Shown here: piece by piece, positions 1-6,643 of the stretch | How the letters are laid out: each line of letters starts with the position of its first letter | Position numbering within the stretch: the first letter of the stretch is position 1 | Assembly (NCBI GenBank): GCA_015492115.1 | Contig: WGFS01000189.1 | Coordinates: 1 to 12,810, forward strand | DNA: 12,810 nucleotides | Direction: 5' to 3' | Source: Aquificaceae bacterium | GTDB taxonomy: Bacteria; Aquificota; Aquificia; Aquificales; Aquificaceae | The notes under the pieces: generated by a model | Told to the model about the DNA's origin: nothing | Database searches by the model: none | Seen by the model: only the letters and a program-made list of their open reading frames with translations | Translations under genes and position numbers: made by a program

Positions 1-403
1 CCTCAAGCTCAACCTCCGGTCCCTCCTCAACGGTAAAGCCCATGCCCCTGAAAATGTTCACTATCCTCTCAAGGGTTACGGTTATCGGATGGAGGCTACC
101 GACAGCTCCTTTAACCGGGACGGTGAGGTCTATCCACTCTCTGGACAGCTTCTCCTCAAGCTCCCTCCTCTTTAGCTCCTCCTCCTTCTCCTTGAGGCGC
201 TCCTCTATGAGTTCCTTTATCTCGTTTACCTTTCTCCCGTACTCCTTCCTCTCCTCCGGGGGTATCTCCTTTATCCTCTTGAGGGCGGAGCTGACGAGTC
301 CCTTCTTACCCAGATACTTGGAGCGGACGCTCTGGAGCTCCTGAAGGTTCTTTGCAGATTCTATATCCCTTAGGGCTTCTTCCTTTATCTCCTTTAGGTT
401 CAT
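1..403 (-). CDS. pheS: Phenylalanine--tRNA ligase alpha subunit, N-terminal part (cut by window edge)
   Basis: This is the catalytic alpha subunit of the alpha2-beta2 phenylalanyl-tRNA synthetase, which charges tRNA-Phe in the cytoplasm. Only the first 134 of about 340 residues are in the window and the frame stays open to base 1. The translation begins MNLKEIKEEALRDIESAKNL. It continues through a charged alpha-helical stretch with the family motif SKYLGKKG near residues 28-35, then a long Lys/Glu-rich coiled coil (about 45-88). It ends in GSLHPITVTLERIVNIFRGM, the entry to the class II catalytic domain. The ATG (403-401) overlaps the rplT stop by one base (TAATG), so translation is probably coupled to rplT. 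The class II motifs and Phe pocket lie outside the window. Identification is firm from the N-terminal motifs; the 3' end cannot be seen. Confidence 0.93.
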   Translation of the reverse strand, partial: MNLKEIKEEALRDIESAKNLQELQSVRSKYLGKKGLVSSALKRIKEIPPEERKEYGRKVNEIKELIEERLKEKEEELKRRELEEKLSREWIDLTVPVKGAVGSLHPITVTLERIVNIFRGMGFTVEEGPEVELE

Positions 404-750
404 TACAGGGCGGACTTTGCCTTTTCAACAACCTGGGCAAAACCTTCCGGGTCTCTCACCGCCATATCGGCGAGTATCTTTCTGTCAAGCTCTATCCCTG
501 CCTTCTTGAGTCCATTTATGAACTTGCTGTAGGAGAGACCGTAAGGCCGAACGGCCGCGTTTATCCTCGCTATCCAGAGCCTCCTGAACTCCCTCTTTCT
601 CTGCCTCCTGTCCCTGTACTCGTAGTAGAGGGCGCGCATTACAGCCTCTTTCGCCCTCCTGTAGGAGGTGTGGCGCATTCCCCTGTATCCCTTTGCCAGC
701 TTGAGTATCTTCTTCTTGCGTTTCCTTGAAGAGGGTCCTTTGACTCTCAT
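403..750 (-). CDS. rplT: Large ribosomal subunit protein bL20
   Basis: bL20 binds 23S rRNA early in 50S subunit assembly. At 115 residues it has the normal length. The lysine/arginine-rich N-terminal extension (about 1-20, RVKGPSSRKRKKKILKLAKG) and the hallmark RRLWIARINAAVRPYGLSYS (about 57-76) are present, as is the C-terminal globular part with DRKILADMA. The ATG at 750 has a strong AAGGAGG eight bases upstream. In many bacteria this gene follows infC and rpmI. Here it is the first gene of its transcript, and the divergent Uma2 gene begins 61 bases away, so the usual L20 autoregulatory leader in the rpmI region cannot be present in the standard form. It is followed immediately by pheS. Identification is very secure. 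Confidence 0.98.
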   Translation of the reverse strand: MRVKGPSSRKRKKKILKLAKGYRGMRHTSYRRAKEAVMRALYYEYRDRRQRKREFRRLWIARINAAVRPYGLSYSKFINGLKKAGIELDRKILADMAVRDPEGFAQVVEKAKSAL

Positions 751-773
751 CTCTTCCTTCCTCCTTGGATTGA

Positions 774-789
774 AGAAGGTATTTTAGCA
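774..789 (-). promoter_or_regulatory. Promoter for rplT-pheS (extended -10, TGC-TAAAAT)
   Basis: On the minus strand the bases read TGCTAAAATAC (789 to 779): a TAAAAT -10 (786-781) directly preceded by a TGN extended -10. A weak -35-like TTTAAA lies 16 bases upstream. Transcription would start near 774, giving a leader of about 24 bases that carries the AAGGAGG. The same 11-base word precedes the gene starting at 9514. This is a prediction from sequence only. Confidence 0.5.
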
Positions 790-797
790 CAGAAGTA

Positions 798-803
798 TAT
801 AAT
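798..803 (+). promoter_or_regulatory. -10 element (TATAAT) for the Uma2 gene, probable leaderless start
   Basis: A consensus TATAAT lies eight bases before the ATG at 812, and there is no Shine-Dalgarno sequence between them. With a normal 6-8 base distance from -10 to the transcription start, the RNA would begin at or just before the A of the ATG. No convincing -35 is visible. The element sits 11 bases from the oppositely oriented rplT -10, so the two promoters probably compete for polymerase. Confidence 0.5.
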
Positions 804-811
804 TTAAACCT

Positions 812-1342
812 ATGAACCTCGCAAAGAAGTACCTTCCCAGATACGCCTACGAGGACTACAGGCTCTGGGAAGGAGACTGGGAGCTGATAGAGGGAGTTCC
901 CTACGCCATGGCTCCCTCCTTTGGGAAGCATCAGAAGATCGCTGGTGAGCTCGTATATCAGCTTAGGGAACAGCTTGAACACTGCCCGGAGAGGTGCTTC
1001 GTCTATCCAGAGCTTGACTGGATCGTAAGTGAGGACACGGTTGTAAGGCCAGACATCATGGTCATGTACAGAGAGGTTGAGGAGTATCTGAGGGAGACCC
1101 CGGAGCTCGTTGTGGAGGTAGTCTCCCCGAGCACAGCTCAGAAGGATGAAAGGTTAAAGTACGAGCTCTACGAGAGGGAAGGGGTGAAGACCTACGTTCT
1201 CGTATATCCTGACCTCAAAAAGGTGAGGGCTTTCAGTATAGTCAGGAGCAGGTACAGAAAGTTCTTTGACTCGGACGAAGGTAAGCTTGAGCTTAAAATA
1301 AAAGACTGCACTTTAAAGATTGATGTTGGAAGGTTCTGGTAG
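812..1342 (+). CDS. Uma2 family (DUF820) nuclease-fold protein
   Basis: The protein is a 176-residue member of the Uma2/DUF820 family, which has a PD-(D/E)XK restriction-endonuclease-like fold and is mostly of unknown function. The family signature is clear. WELIEGVPY (23-31) corresponds to the usual YELIDGE start, and VRPDIMV (78-84) supplies the PD. ELVVEVVSPST (98-108) supplies the E of the ExV strand, KDERLKYELYEREGV (111-125) supplies the conserved D and K, and YVLVYPD (128-134) follows. The putative active-site residues D81, E102 and K116 are all intact, so the protein may be a functional nuclease. Such genes are very abundant in cyanobacteria and also scattered in thermophiles, often as single genes. 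Its stop overlaps the Shine-Dalgarno of proA, so it is probably co-transcribed with proA and rpoN. Substrate and role are unknown. Confidence 0.85.
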   Translation: MNLAKKYLPRYAYEDYRLWEGDWELIEGVPYAMAPSFGKHQKIAGELVYQLREQLEHCPERCFVYPELDWIVSEDTVVRPDIMVMYREVEEYLRETPELVVEVVSPSTAQKDERLKYELYEREGVKTYVLVYPDLKKVRAFSIVRSRYRKFFDSDEGKLELKIKDCTLKIDVGRFW

Positions 1343-1353
1343 GAGGAAAGAGG

Positions 1354-2679
1354 ATGTCTGCGGTTTCGGAGGAGCTGAGGTCTTACGCTGAGGAGAAGGT
1401 AGAGAGGGCGAGGAGCGTTCTTAGGGAGCTCATGTCCCTGAAAACCGAGGTAAAGAACAGAGCGCTCCTGAGATCTGCGGAGCTCTTGGACGCAAAGAGG
1501 GAGCTCATAAAGGAGGAGAACGAGAAGGACGTAGAGTTTGCGAAGGGATTGGGTCTCAAGCCTGCGGTTATAGACAGGCTCGTCCTCAGCGACAAACGGA
1601 TAGACGGGATGATAAAAGTCCTAAAGGACGTCGCCTCACTCCCCGACCCCGTGGGTGAAGTGATAAAGATGTGGAACCTCCCCAACGGGCTCAAGGTCGG
1701 GAGGATGAGGGTTCCCCTCGGTGTCGTCTTCATAGTCTATGAGTCAAGACCCAACGTTACGGTTGAGGCTGCGTCCCTCTGTATGAAGTCCTCAAACGCG
1801 GTGATCCTGAGAGGTGGTAAAGAGGCGGTAAACTCAAACAGGGTTCTCGTGGAGATCCTCAAGGAGGCTTCCCGTGAGGAGGGCTTCCCGGAGGAGGCGA
1901 TCCAGTTCATAGAAAGGACCGAGAGGGAGCTCGTCTGGGAGTTCCTGAAGATGGAGGGAAGGATCGATGTGGCTATCCCCAGAGGTGGTGAGAGCCTTAT
2001 AAGGGCAGTGGCCGAGCACGCAAGAGTTCCAGTTATAAAGCACTACAAGGGGGTTTGCAATATATACGTGGACGACAGGGCAAACCTGGATAAAGCTTAC
2101 GATATAGTCTTCAACGCAAAGGTTCAGAGACCTTCTGTCTGCAACGCGGTGGAGAACCTCGTAGTAAACAGGAAGATTCTCAGAGAGTTCTTCCCCAGGA
2201 TGGCCTACTACCTCGGCAAGGCTGGGGTGGAGCTGAGGTGCGACGAGGAGAGCTACGAGGTGATCAAGAACGATCCCCAGCTCTCTTTCGTGAAGGCTGT
2301 TCCCGCAACTGAGGAGGACTACTACGAGGAGTTTCTTGACCTCATACTCGCTGTCAAGGTGGTGGAAAATATAGACGAGGCGATAGCCTTCATAGAGAAA
2401 TACGGCTCCAAGCACTCGGACGCGATAATCACGGAGGACTACTCAAGGGCTATGAAGTTCCTGAGAGAGGTGGACTCGGCGGCGGTCTACGTGAACGCCT
2501 CCACGAGGTTCACCGACGGGAACGAGTTCGGTCTCGGGGCGGAGATGGGTATTTCTACGGATAAGATACACGCAAGGGGTCCCATGGGACTTGAGGAGCT
2601 CACCATACCCAAGTTCATAATCCTCGGAGAGGGACAGATCAGAGACAACTTTGGCGTCCCGGAAGAGTTTAAAGAGTGA
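1354..2679 (+). CDS. proA: Glutamate-5-semialdehyde dehydrogenase (gamma-glutamyl phosphate reductase)
   Basis: ProA catalyses the second step of proline synthesis, the NADPH-dependent reduction of gamma-glutamyl phosphate to glutamate-5-semialdehyde. It is a cytoplasmic enzyme of the aldehyde dehydrogenase superfamily. At 441 residues it is slightly longer than the usual 415-420. Visible motifs are GVVFIVYESRPNVTVEAASL (123-142), SSNAVILRGGKEA (146-158, cofactor-binding region) and the catalytic cysteine C263 in QRPSVCNAVE. Later come EFGLGAEMGIST and HARGPMGLEELT near the C-terminus, both characteristic of ProA. The ATG at 1354 follows an AGGAGG (1341-1346) that overlaps the stop of the upstream gene, which fixes the start. 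Its own stop overlaps the rpoN start. No proB is next to it in the window, so the pathway genes are dispersed. Confidence 0.97.
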   Translation: MSAVSEELRSYAEEKVERARSVLRELMSLKTEVKNRALLRSAELLDAKRELIKEENEKDVEFAKGLGLKPAVIDRLVLSDKRIDGMIKVLKDVASLPDPVGEVIKMWNLPNGLKVGRMRVPLGVVFIVYESRPNVTVEAASLCMKSSNAVILRGGKEAVNSNRVLVEILKEASREEGFPEEAIQFIERTERELVWEFLKMEGRIDVAIPRGGESLIRAVAEHARVPVIKHYKGVCNIYVDDRANLDKAYDIVFNAKVQRPSVCNAVENLVVNRKILREFFPRMAYYLGKAGVELRCDEESYEVIKNDPQLSFVKAVPATEEDYYEEFLDLILAVKVVENIDEAIAFIEKYGSKHSDAIITEDYSRAMKFLREVDSAAVYVNASTRFTDGNEFGLGAEMGISTDKIHARGPMGLEELTIPKFIILGEGQIRDNFGVPEEFKE

Positions 2680-3875
2680 TGCTGAGGAACGAGCTCCAGC
2701 TTAAGCTGAAGGTAAACCTCAACCTCCTTCTGAAGAACCAGGTGGAGATACTCCTCTATCCCGTTCAGGAGCTTGAACAGATACTCAAGGAGGAGAAAGA
2801 ATCCAACCCTTTTATAGAAGAGGTCTGCGTTTCTGAGAGAGCCTATCAGCTCTTTGAAGAAAAAAAACTACCCGAGCCGAAGTTCAGGGTACATCCCCTT
2901 GAGCTCCTTCAGAGGAATATGAGGGCTGAGCTTGAAGGAATAGACCTTGAAATAGTCAGTGAACTTGTAGCACAGACAGACGAGAGAGGTTTCTTTAAGG
3001 GTGATATAAGCTCTGTAGCGGAAAAGTTTCAGGTGCCGGAGGAGTACGTTGAGGATATACGTGAGTTTGTGATGAGGCTTGAACCCCTCGGGGTGTGCTC
3101 AAGAGACCTCATAGAGTTTGTTAGGCTCCAGATAGAGGACCTCTACCCTGAGGAGCCTGAACTTTTGGAGGAGTTTGAGAGTGCGCTGAAGGGCGGTAGC
3201 ATATCCGAATCCGCGAAGCTCAAGCTGAGTCATATCCGCCTTTCACCCATAGAAGAGGAAGTTTCTGTTCCAAGGGTATCTAAGGTGGATGCGGTCATAG
3301 AGCTGGACGATGGTGAGATGGTTGGATACATCTACGAGGAGTTAATAGATATAAGACCGAACCATTCTTACATGGAGATGCTTCAGAGGGTCAAGGGCGA
3401 AGCGAGGGAGTTTCTCAAGGAGTATATGGAAAGGTACGAGAACTTCAGAAAGATCCTTGCGGTTAGACGGGAGAACCTGAGAAAGATACTGAACGAGATA
3501 ATTGAGACTCAGGAGGGCTTCCTCAAGGGAGAGGGCAATCTGAAGAGCCTCCTCGTGAAGGACGTTGCGGAGAAGGTCGGCGTAAGTGAATCAACGGTAA
3601 GCAGACTCATAAGCTCAAAGTACGTTAAGACTCCTCAGGGGACTTACCCTTTCAGGTTCTTCTTCGTGAGGGAAACGGTTGGGGGTATGTCCCAGGAAGA
3701 GCTCATGAGAGAGATAAAGGAGATCATAGCGGGGGAGGACAGGAGAAAACCCCTCAGTGATGATGAGATAGCGAAGATACTCCGGGAGAGAGGACACAAC
3801 GTGGCAAGGAGGACGGTCGCCAAGTACAGGGAGCTTCTCGGAATACCCTCCTCCAGAAAGAGGAGGTTGAAGTGA
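2679..3875 (+). CDS. rpoN: RNA polymerase sigma-54 factor
   Basis: Sigma-54 directs RNA polymerase to -24/-12 promoters and needs AAA+ enhancer-binding activators. The protein has 398 residues, against about 477 in E. coli, because the region between the activator-interacting segment and the core-binding domain is short. Region I covers about 1-48 (leucine/glutamine-rich, LLYPVQELEQIL, NPFIEE). The core-binding domain spans about 70-200, and the helix-turn-helix is at 291-312 (LVKDVAEKVGVSESTVSRLI), followed by SKYVKTPQG. The RpoN box ARRTVAKYRE is at 376-385 near the end. I chose ATG 2679, which shares its A with the proA stop (TGATG); an in-frame GTG one codon earlier (2676) is possible. 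No strong Shine-Dalgarno is visible, consistent with translational coupling to proA. No activator gene lies in the window. Confidence 0.97.
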   Translation: MLRNELQLKLKVNLNLLLKNQVEILLYPVQELEQILKEEKESNPFIEEVCVSERAYQLFEEKKLPEPKFRVHPLELLQRNMRAELEGIDLEIVSELVAQTDERGFFKGDISSVAEKFQVPEEYVEDIREFVMRLEPLGVCSRDLIEFVRLQIEDLYPEEPELLEEFESALKGGSISESAKLKLSHIRLSPIEEEVSVPRVSKVDAVIELDDGEMVGYIYEELIDIRPNHSYMEMLQRVKGEAREFLKEYMERYENFRKILAVRRENLRKILNEIIETQEGFLKGEGNLKSLLVKDVAEKVGVSESTVSRLISSKYVKTPQGTYPFRFFFVRETVGGMSQEELMREIKEIIAGEDRRKPLSDDEIAKILRERGHNVARRTVAKYRELLGIPSSRKRRLK

Positions 3876-4045
3876 ACTTTTCCTTTTCACATTACGGGGC
3901 AAGGGGTTCTGGAAGCATTAAACAGTCCAGAGCTTGTGTGCGAAGATACCGTGAAGGGTTCAGAGATTTATATATTCCTCTTTACATAATGGACAAGCGG
4001 AAAGTATATTCAAGGAAGAGGAGCGGAAGATGGAACTGCTATTAA
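3872..4045 (+). CDS. Possible small basic protein (57 residues), uncertain
   Basis: This reading frame starts at a GTG that overlaps the rpoN stop (GTGA) and has an exact AGGAGG (3861-3866) five bases upstream, an arrangement typical of translational coupling. It fills most of the otherwise empty 154-base stretch after rpoN and runs 16 bases into the next gene. The product would be 57 residues and strongly basic (about 14 Arg/Lys). It includes SIKQSRACVRRYREGFRD (15-32) and a Lys/Arg-rich end (KRKVYSRKRSGR), with a single Cys (C22). I recognise no family. Against it, the AGGAGG also encodes the Arg-Arg at the end of RpoN, so it could be coincidence, and codon use is not clearly that of a real gene. 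Confidence 0.33.
   Translation: MNFSFSHYGARGSGSIKQSRACVRRYREGFRDLYIPLYIMDKRKVYSRKRSGRWNCY
3981..4010 (+). promoter_or_regulatory. Candidate promoter before the 75-residue gene
   Basis: TTTACA (3981-3986) and TATATT (4005-4010) each match the sigma-70 consensus at five of six positions, and the spacer is 18 bases. Transcription would start near 4017, leaving a short leader with GAGGAG (4018-4023) six bases before the ATG at 4030. It would allow expression of the 75-residue protein and the peptidase independently of rpoN. Confidence 0.35.
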
Positions 4046-4257
4046 GGATAAACCTTGAGAACTATGAAGTCAAAGAGTATTCGGACACAGGAACTATCCT
4101 TGCGACCAGAAAGGGTGTGGAGGGCGAACCTGACTACTCTATAGAAGGTGAAGGCTTCGTAGTTGAGTTCAAGGACGGATCGGTTTATACCGTAGATATA
4201 TACGACCCCGAGGTAGCTAAGGAATTTAAGGATAGGTATCTCCTTTCGGTAAAATGA
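4030..4257 (+). CDS. Conserved-looking small protein of unknown function (75 residues)
   Basis: I do not recognise this gene. The product is a 75-residue acidic, cysteine-free soluble protein without signal peptide or membrane segment. Predicted beta-strand segments alternate: LLLRINL (3-9), GTILATRKG (21-29), GFVVEFKDGSVYTVDIYD (42-59). A helical AKEFKDRYL follows at the end. The pattern suggests a small beta-sheet domain of two similar hairpins. The ATG at 4030 has a good GAGGAG six bases upstream. The gene lies between rpoN and a peptidase gene that starts eight bases after its stop, so it is probably co-transcribed with the peptidase. The balanced codon use, the Shine-Dalgarno and the tight spacing make it a real gene. 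Function cannot be inferred from context. Confidence 0.8.
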   Translation: MELLLRINLENYEVKEYSDTGTILATRKGVEGEPDYSIEGEGFVVEFKDGSVYTVDIYDPEVAKEFKDRYLLSVK

Positions 4258-4264
4258 GTAAACC

Positions 4265-5329
4265 ATGAAGCTGAGAGAAGTCCAGGAGCTGATAAAGAAG
4301 GAAGGTCTTGACGCCTTTATGTTCAGCTCTCAGGCGAACGTCTTTTACCTCTCCCGATTCAGATCAACCCACGCCTACGCGGTGATAACTCCAGACTCAA
4401 AGTATCTTCTGACCGATGGTCGTTACTACGAGAAGGCAAAGGAAGAGCTCAGGGACTGGGAAGTGGTTCTCTTAAAGGGGAGGGCACTGCGCCAGATAAA
4501 AAAGTTCTTGAGGGAGAAAGGGCTTGCAAGGGTCGGATACGAGAGCGACAGGGTCAGCTGTGAGCTGAGAAAGTACCTCAGGAGCACCAGGATAAAGTGG
4601 AAGGGGTATCCGAACTTTCTTAAAGAGGTCAGGGCTATAAAGACCAAGGAAGAGATAGACACAATGAGGGAAGGCGTAAAGAAGAGCGACTCCATATACA
4701 GGGAACTCCTGAACTTCGTCAGACCCGGAATGACCGAGCTTGAAGTTAGGGGTTTTATAGTGAGTAAGATATTTGAGCAGGGTGGAAGTGGTGAGAGCTT
4801 CCCTGCTATAGTTGCCTCGGGAGAGGGCAGTGCCATACCCCACTGGGAGACCTCAGAGAGGAAGATAAGACCCAACGCCCCCGTCCTCATAGATATGGGT
4901 CTTGTCTGGAAGGGTTACTGCACAGACTTCACAAGGACTTTCTACCTTGGGACTCCAGACAGGGAGTTTGTGAAGGTCTACAACATAGTGAGGGACGCCC
5001 ATCTCTTCGCCCTTGAGAAGGTAAAGGTAGGGAACAGGCTGGGGGATGTGGACAAAACCGCAAGAGAATATATAAAAAAGAAGCGCTACGGCAAGTACTT
5101 CGTCCACACCACCGGGCACGGGATAGGCGTTGAGATACACGAGTACCCAAGGGTTTACTACAAGGGGGAGGATGCGGACATAACCATAGAGGAAGGGATG
5201 GTCTTCACAGTAGAACCGGGCATATACCTGCCGGGCAAGTTCGGTGTGAGGCTGGAGAACATAATTGCGGTTGTGGATGGCAGAGGAGAGCCCCTATCTG
5301 AGATAGACCTTGAGCTGGTGAATGTTTAA
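4265..5329 (+). CDS. Xaa-Pro aminopeptidase/dipeptidase, peptidase family M24B
   Basis: This is a cytoplasmic dinuclear metallopeptidase that cleaves N-terminal residues or dipeptides with proline in the second position. Its 354 residues match the short Xaa-Pro peptidases (PepQ/YpdF-like, about 350-360) rather than the longer E. coli PepP. The N-terminal creatinase-like domain spans about 1-120 and includes VFYLSRFRSTHAY. The C-terminal pita-bread domain spans about 128-354 and carries all five metal ligands: D210 (LIDMGL), D221 (CTDFTR), H285 (TTGHGIGVEIHE), E317 (TVEPGIY) and E331 (VRLENI). H193 in IPHWE matches the conserved histidine of the proline site. No strong Shine-Dalgarno precedes the ATG at 4265, so coupling to the gene eight bases upstream is likely. 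Whether it is an aminopeptidase or a strict dipeptidase cannot be told from sequence alone. Confidence 0.93.
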   Translation: MKLREVQELIKKEGLDAFMFSSQANVFYLSRFRSTHAYAVITPDSKYLLTDGRYYEKAKEELRDWEVVLLKGRALRQIKKFLREKGLARVGYESDRVSCELRKYLRSTRIKWKGYPNFLKEVRAIKTKEEIDTMREGVKKSDSIYRELLNFVRPGMTELEVRGFIVSKIFEQGGSGESFPAIVASGEGSAIPHWETSERKIRPNAPVLIDMGLVWKGYCTDFTRTFYLGTPDREFVKVYNIVRDAHLFALEKVKVGNRLGDVDKTAREYIKKKRYGKYFVHTTGHGIGVEIHEYPRVYYKGEDADITIEEGMVFTVEPGIYLPGKFGVRLENIIAVVDGRGEPLSEIDLELVNV

Positions 5330-5373
5330 CCTCTGTCATAGAAAGCAGGGTTCTGAGAGCTTAAACTTCAGGC

Positions 5374-5976
5374 ATGGATAAAAAGAAGGTAATAAGCCCT
5401 GTAAATCTGAGGAAAGACAGGCTCCCACCCGGTCAGCACTGGATAAACTACCCCATAGTCTATGACATAGTTGAGAGGCTACCACGCATAGACATGGACA
5501 GATACAGGTTCAAGGTCTGGGGCGAGGTGGAGAACCCAGTAGAACTTGCATACGAAGAGGTTCTGAAGCTACCTTCGGTGGAGCTAATAGCGGACTTTCA
5601 CTGCGTTACCCGCTGGAGCGTCAGGGAAGTCCAGTGGGAGGGCGTCCCGACCTCAGAGATAATAAAGCTCGTAAGACCCAAGCCCGAAGCTAAATACGTC
5701 TTCGTGTACTGTCTGGAGGGTTACACGACCAACCTGCCCCTTGAGTACTTTGCCAGGGAGGATTCAATAATAGCCTACAAGATGTTTGGTGAGACGATAC
5801 CTCAGGAGCACGGCTACCCGCTGAGGCTCGTGGTTCCCCAACTCTACGCCTGGAAGAGCGCCAAGTACATATGGGGAATTGAGTTCAGAAAGGAAGACAA
5901 GCCCGGCTACTGGGAGGAAAGAGGCTATCACATGGTGGGGGATCCCTGGAAGGAGCAGAGGTACTGGGGAGATTGA
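5374..5976 (+). CDS. Sulfite-oxidase-type molybdopterin-binding protein, cytoplasmic
   Basis: The 200-residue protein consists of the oxidoreductase molybdopterin-binding domain of the sulfite oxidase family (COG2041 type). The conserved PPGQ (18-21), VWGEVENP (48-55) and DFHCVTRWS (74-82) are present, with C77 as the expected cysteine ligand to molybdenum. EGVP (89-92), the EGYTTNLPLE stretch, the late EHGYPLRLVVP and the KYIWGIEF end of the fold are also seen. It has no signal peptide or Tat motif, no haem domain and no Mo-co dimerisation domain, so it resembles the small YuiH-type cytoplasmic members whose substrate is not established. Histidines H22 and H76 near the cofactor may matter. 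The ATG at 5374 lacks a Shine-Dalgarno sequence. Its stop abuts the tmk promoter element. A redox role on a sulfur or other oxo-substrate is plausible, but the substrate is unknown. Confidence 0.88.
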   Translation: MDKKKVISPVNLRKDRLPPGQHWINYPIVYDIVERLPRIDMDRYRFKVWGEVENPVELAYEEVLKLPSVELIADFHCVTRWSVREVQWEGVPTSEIIKLVRPKPEAKYVFVYCLEGYTTNLPLEYFAREDSIIAYKMFGETIPQEHGYPLRLVVPQLYAWKSAKYIWGIEFRKEDKPGYWEERGYHMVGDPWKEQRYWGD

Positions 5977-5982
5977 TATAAT
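5974..5982 (+). promoter_or_regulatory. Extended -10 (TGA-TATAAT) for tmk, probable leaderless start
   Basis: TATAAT (5977-5982) is directly preceded by TGA, which is both a TGN extended -10 and the stop codon of the upstream gene. The tmk ATG follows after six bases, with no Shine-Dalgarno between, so the mRNA would start at or next to the ATG. No good -35 is seen, as expected for an extended -10 promoter. Confidence 0.55.
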
Positions 5983-5988
5983 CCCCTT

Positions 5989-6591
5989 ATGCTCATAACC
6001 TTTGAGGGAATAGACGGGAGCGGTAAAACCACCCAGTCAAGGAAGCTCTACGAGTTTTTAAGAGCAAAAGGAATCAATGTCTCCCTTTACAGAGAACCCG
6101 GAGGTACGCCCCTCGGAGAAGAACTCAGAGATATTCTCATAAAAAGGGAGCTGAACGAGCGCACGGAACTTCTGCTCTTTGAGAGTGCACGCGCACAGCT
6201 TGTCCTTGAGAAGCTAAAGCCAGATATGGAGAGGGGTGCGGTCGTCATCCTTGACAGGTTCACGGATTCAACCTTAGCCTATCAGGGCTACGGGAGGGGT
6301 TTGGACCTTGAGCTCGTGAGAAGGTTGAACGAGTTCGCCTCCTTTGGTATCAAGCCAGACATAACCTTCCTCCTTGATGTAGAACCAGAGCTTGCGGTGA
6401 ACAGGATAAGGGAGAAGACCAGATTTGACAAGCTTGAATTCTTAAAGAGAGTGAGGGATGGGTTTCTGGAGATCGCGAGGGGGGAACCCGAAAGGGTTGT
6501 GGTTCTGGACACGCGCAGAGGAGAAGAGGAAGTGTTCCAAAGTATAGTGGATATATTATCCGAGAAGTTCCCCGGGAAATTTGATTTTTAG
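5989..6591 (+). CDS. tmk: dTMP kinase (thymidylate kinase)
   Basis: The enzyme phosphorylates dTMP to dTDP with ATP in the cytoplasm, an essential step in dTTP supply. The 200 residues are the usual length. The P-loop GIDGSGKTT is at 7-15, the dTMP-binding REPGG at 35-39, the DRFTDST segment at 89-95 and YQG at 98-100. A LID region with several arginines lies at about 139-155 (R139, R141, R145). The P-loop follows the start almost immediately (MLITFEGIDG), as in the family, which confirms the ATG at 5989. No Shine-Dalgarno sequence is present and a TATAAT lies six bases upstream, so translation probably starts on a leaderless message. It is followed by a terminator region. Confidence 0.97.
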   Translation: MLITFEGIDGSGKTTQSRKLYEFLRAKGINVSLYREPGGTPLGEELRDILIKRELNERTELLLFESARAQLVLEKLKPDMERGAVVILDRFTDSTLAYQGYGRGLDLELVRRLNEFASFGIKPDITFLLDVEPELAVNRIREKTRFDKLEFLKRVRDGFLEIARGEPERVVVLDTRRGEEEVFQSIVDILSEKFPGKFDF

Positions 6592-6595
6592 AAAG

Positions 6596-6615
6596 GCTCG
6601 CCCGGGCGGGCGAGC
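6596..6615 (+). repeat. GC-only inverted repeat after tmk
   Basis: A perfect eight-base stem, GCTCGCCC (6596-6603) and GGGCGAGC (6608-6615), closes a GGGC loop four bases after the tmk stop. It is followed by AAAAA rather than T residues, so it is not a classical intrinsic terminator for tmk. It could protect the 3' end of the mRNA or aid termination at the next structure. The pairing is directly visible; the role is inferred. Confidence 0.6.
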
Positions 6616-6625
6616 AAAAACTCTT

Positions 6626-6643
6626 GGGGAGGGAGGGGGAGGG
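6626..6643 (+). other. G-quadruplex-forming motif
   Basis: Four runs of at least three G (GGGG, GGG, GGGGG, GGG) are separated by single A residues. This satisfies the strict G4 pattern with the shortest possible loops, usually the most stable parallel type. It is on the coding strand just after tmk, so the RNA would carry it. The last two G-runs are also the left arm of the adjacent terminator stem. Confidence 0.55.

Noticed and set aside
485..982. Open frame of 165 codons on the minus strand across the rplT start region
   Set aside because: It lies over rplT and the Uma2 gene in other frames, both of which are recognised families; the translation shows no family motif.
1834..2415. Long antisense open frame (193 codons) inside proA
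   Set aside because: It mirrors the ProA codons on the opposite strand, has no ribosome site or family motif, and proA is certain.
3872..3890. Imperfect inverted repeat GTGAA...TTCAC just after rpoN as a terminator
   Set aside because: Only five weak base pairs with a nine-base loop and no T-run after it.
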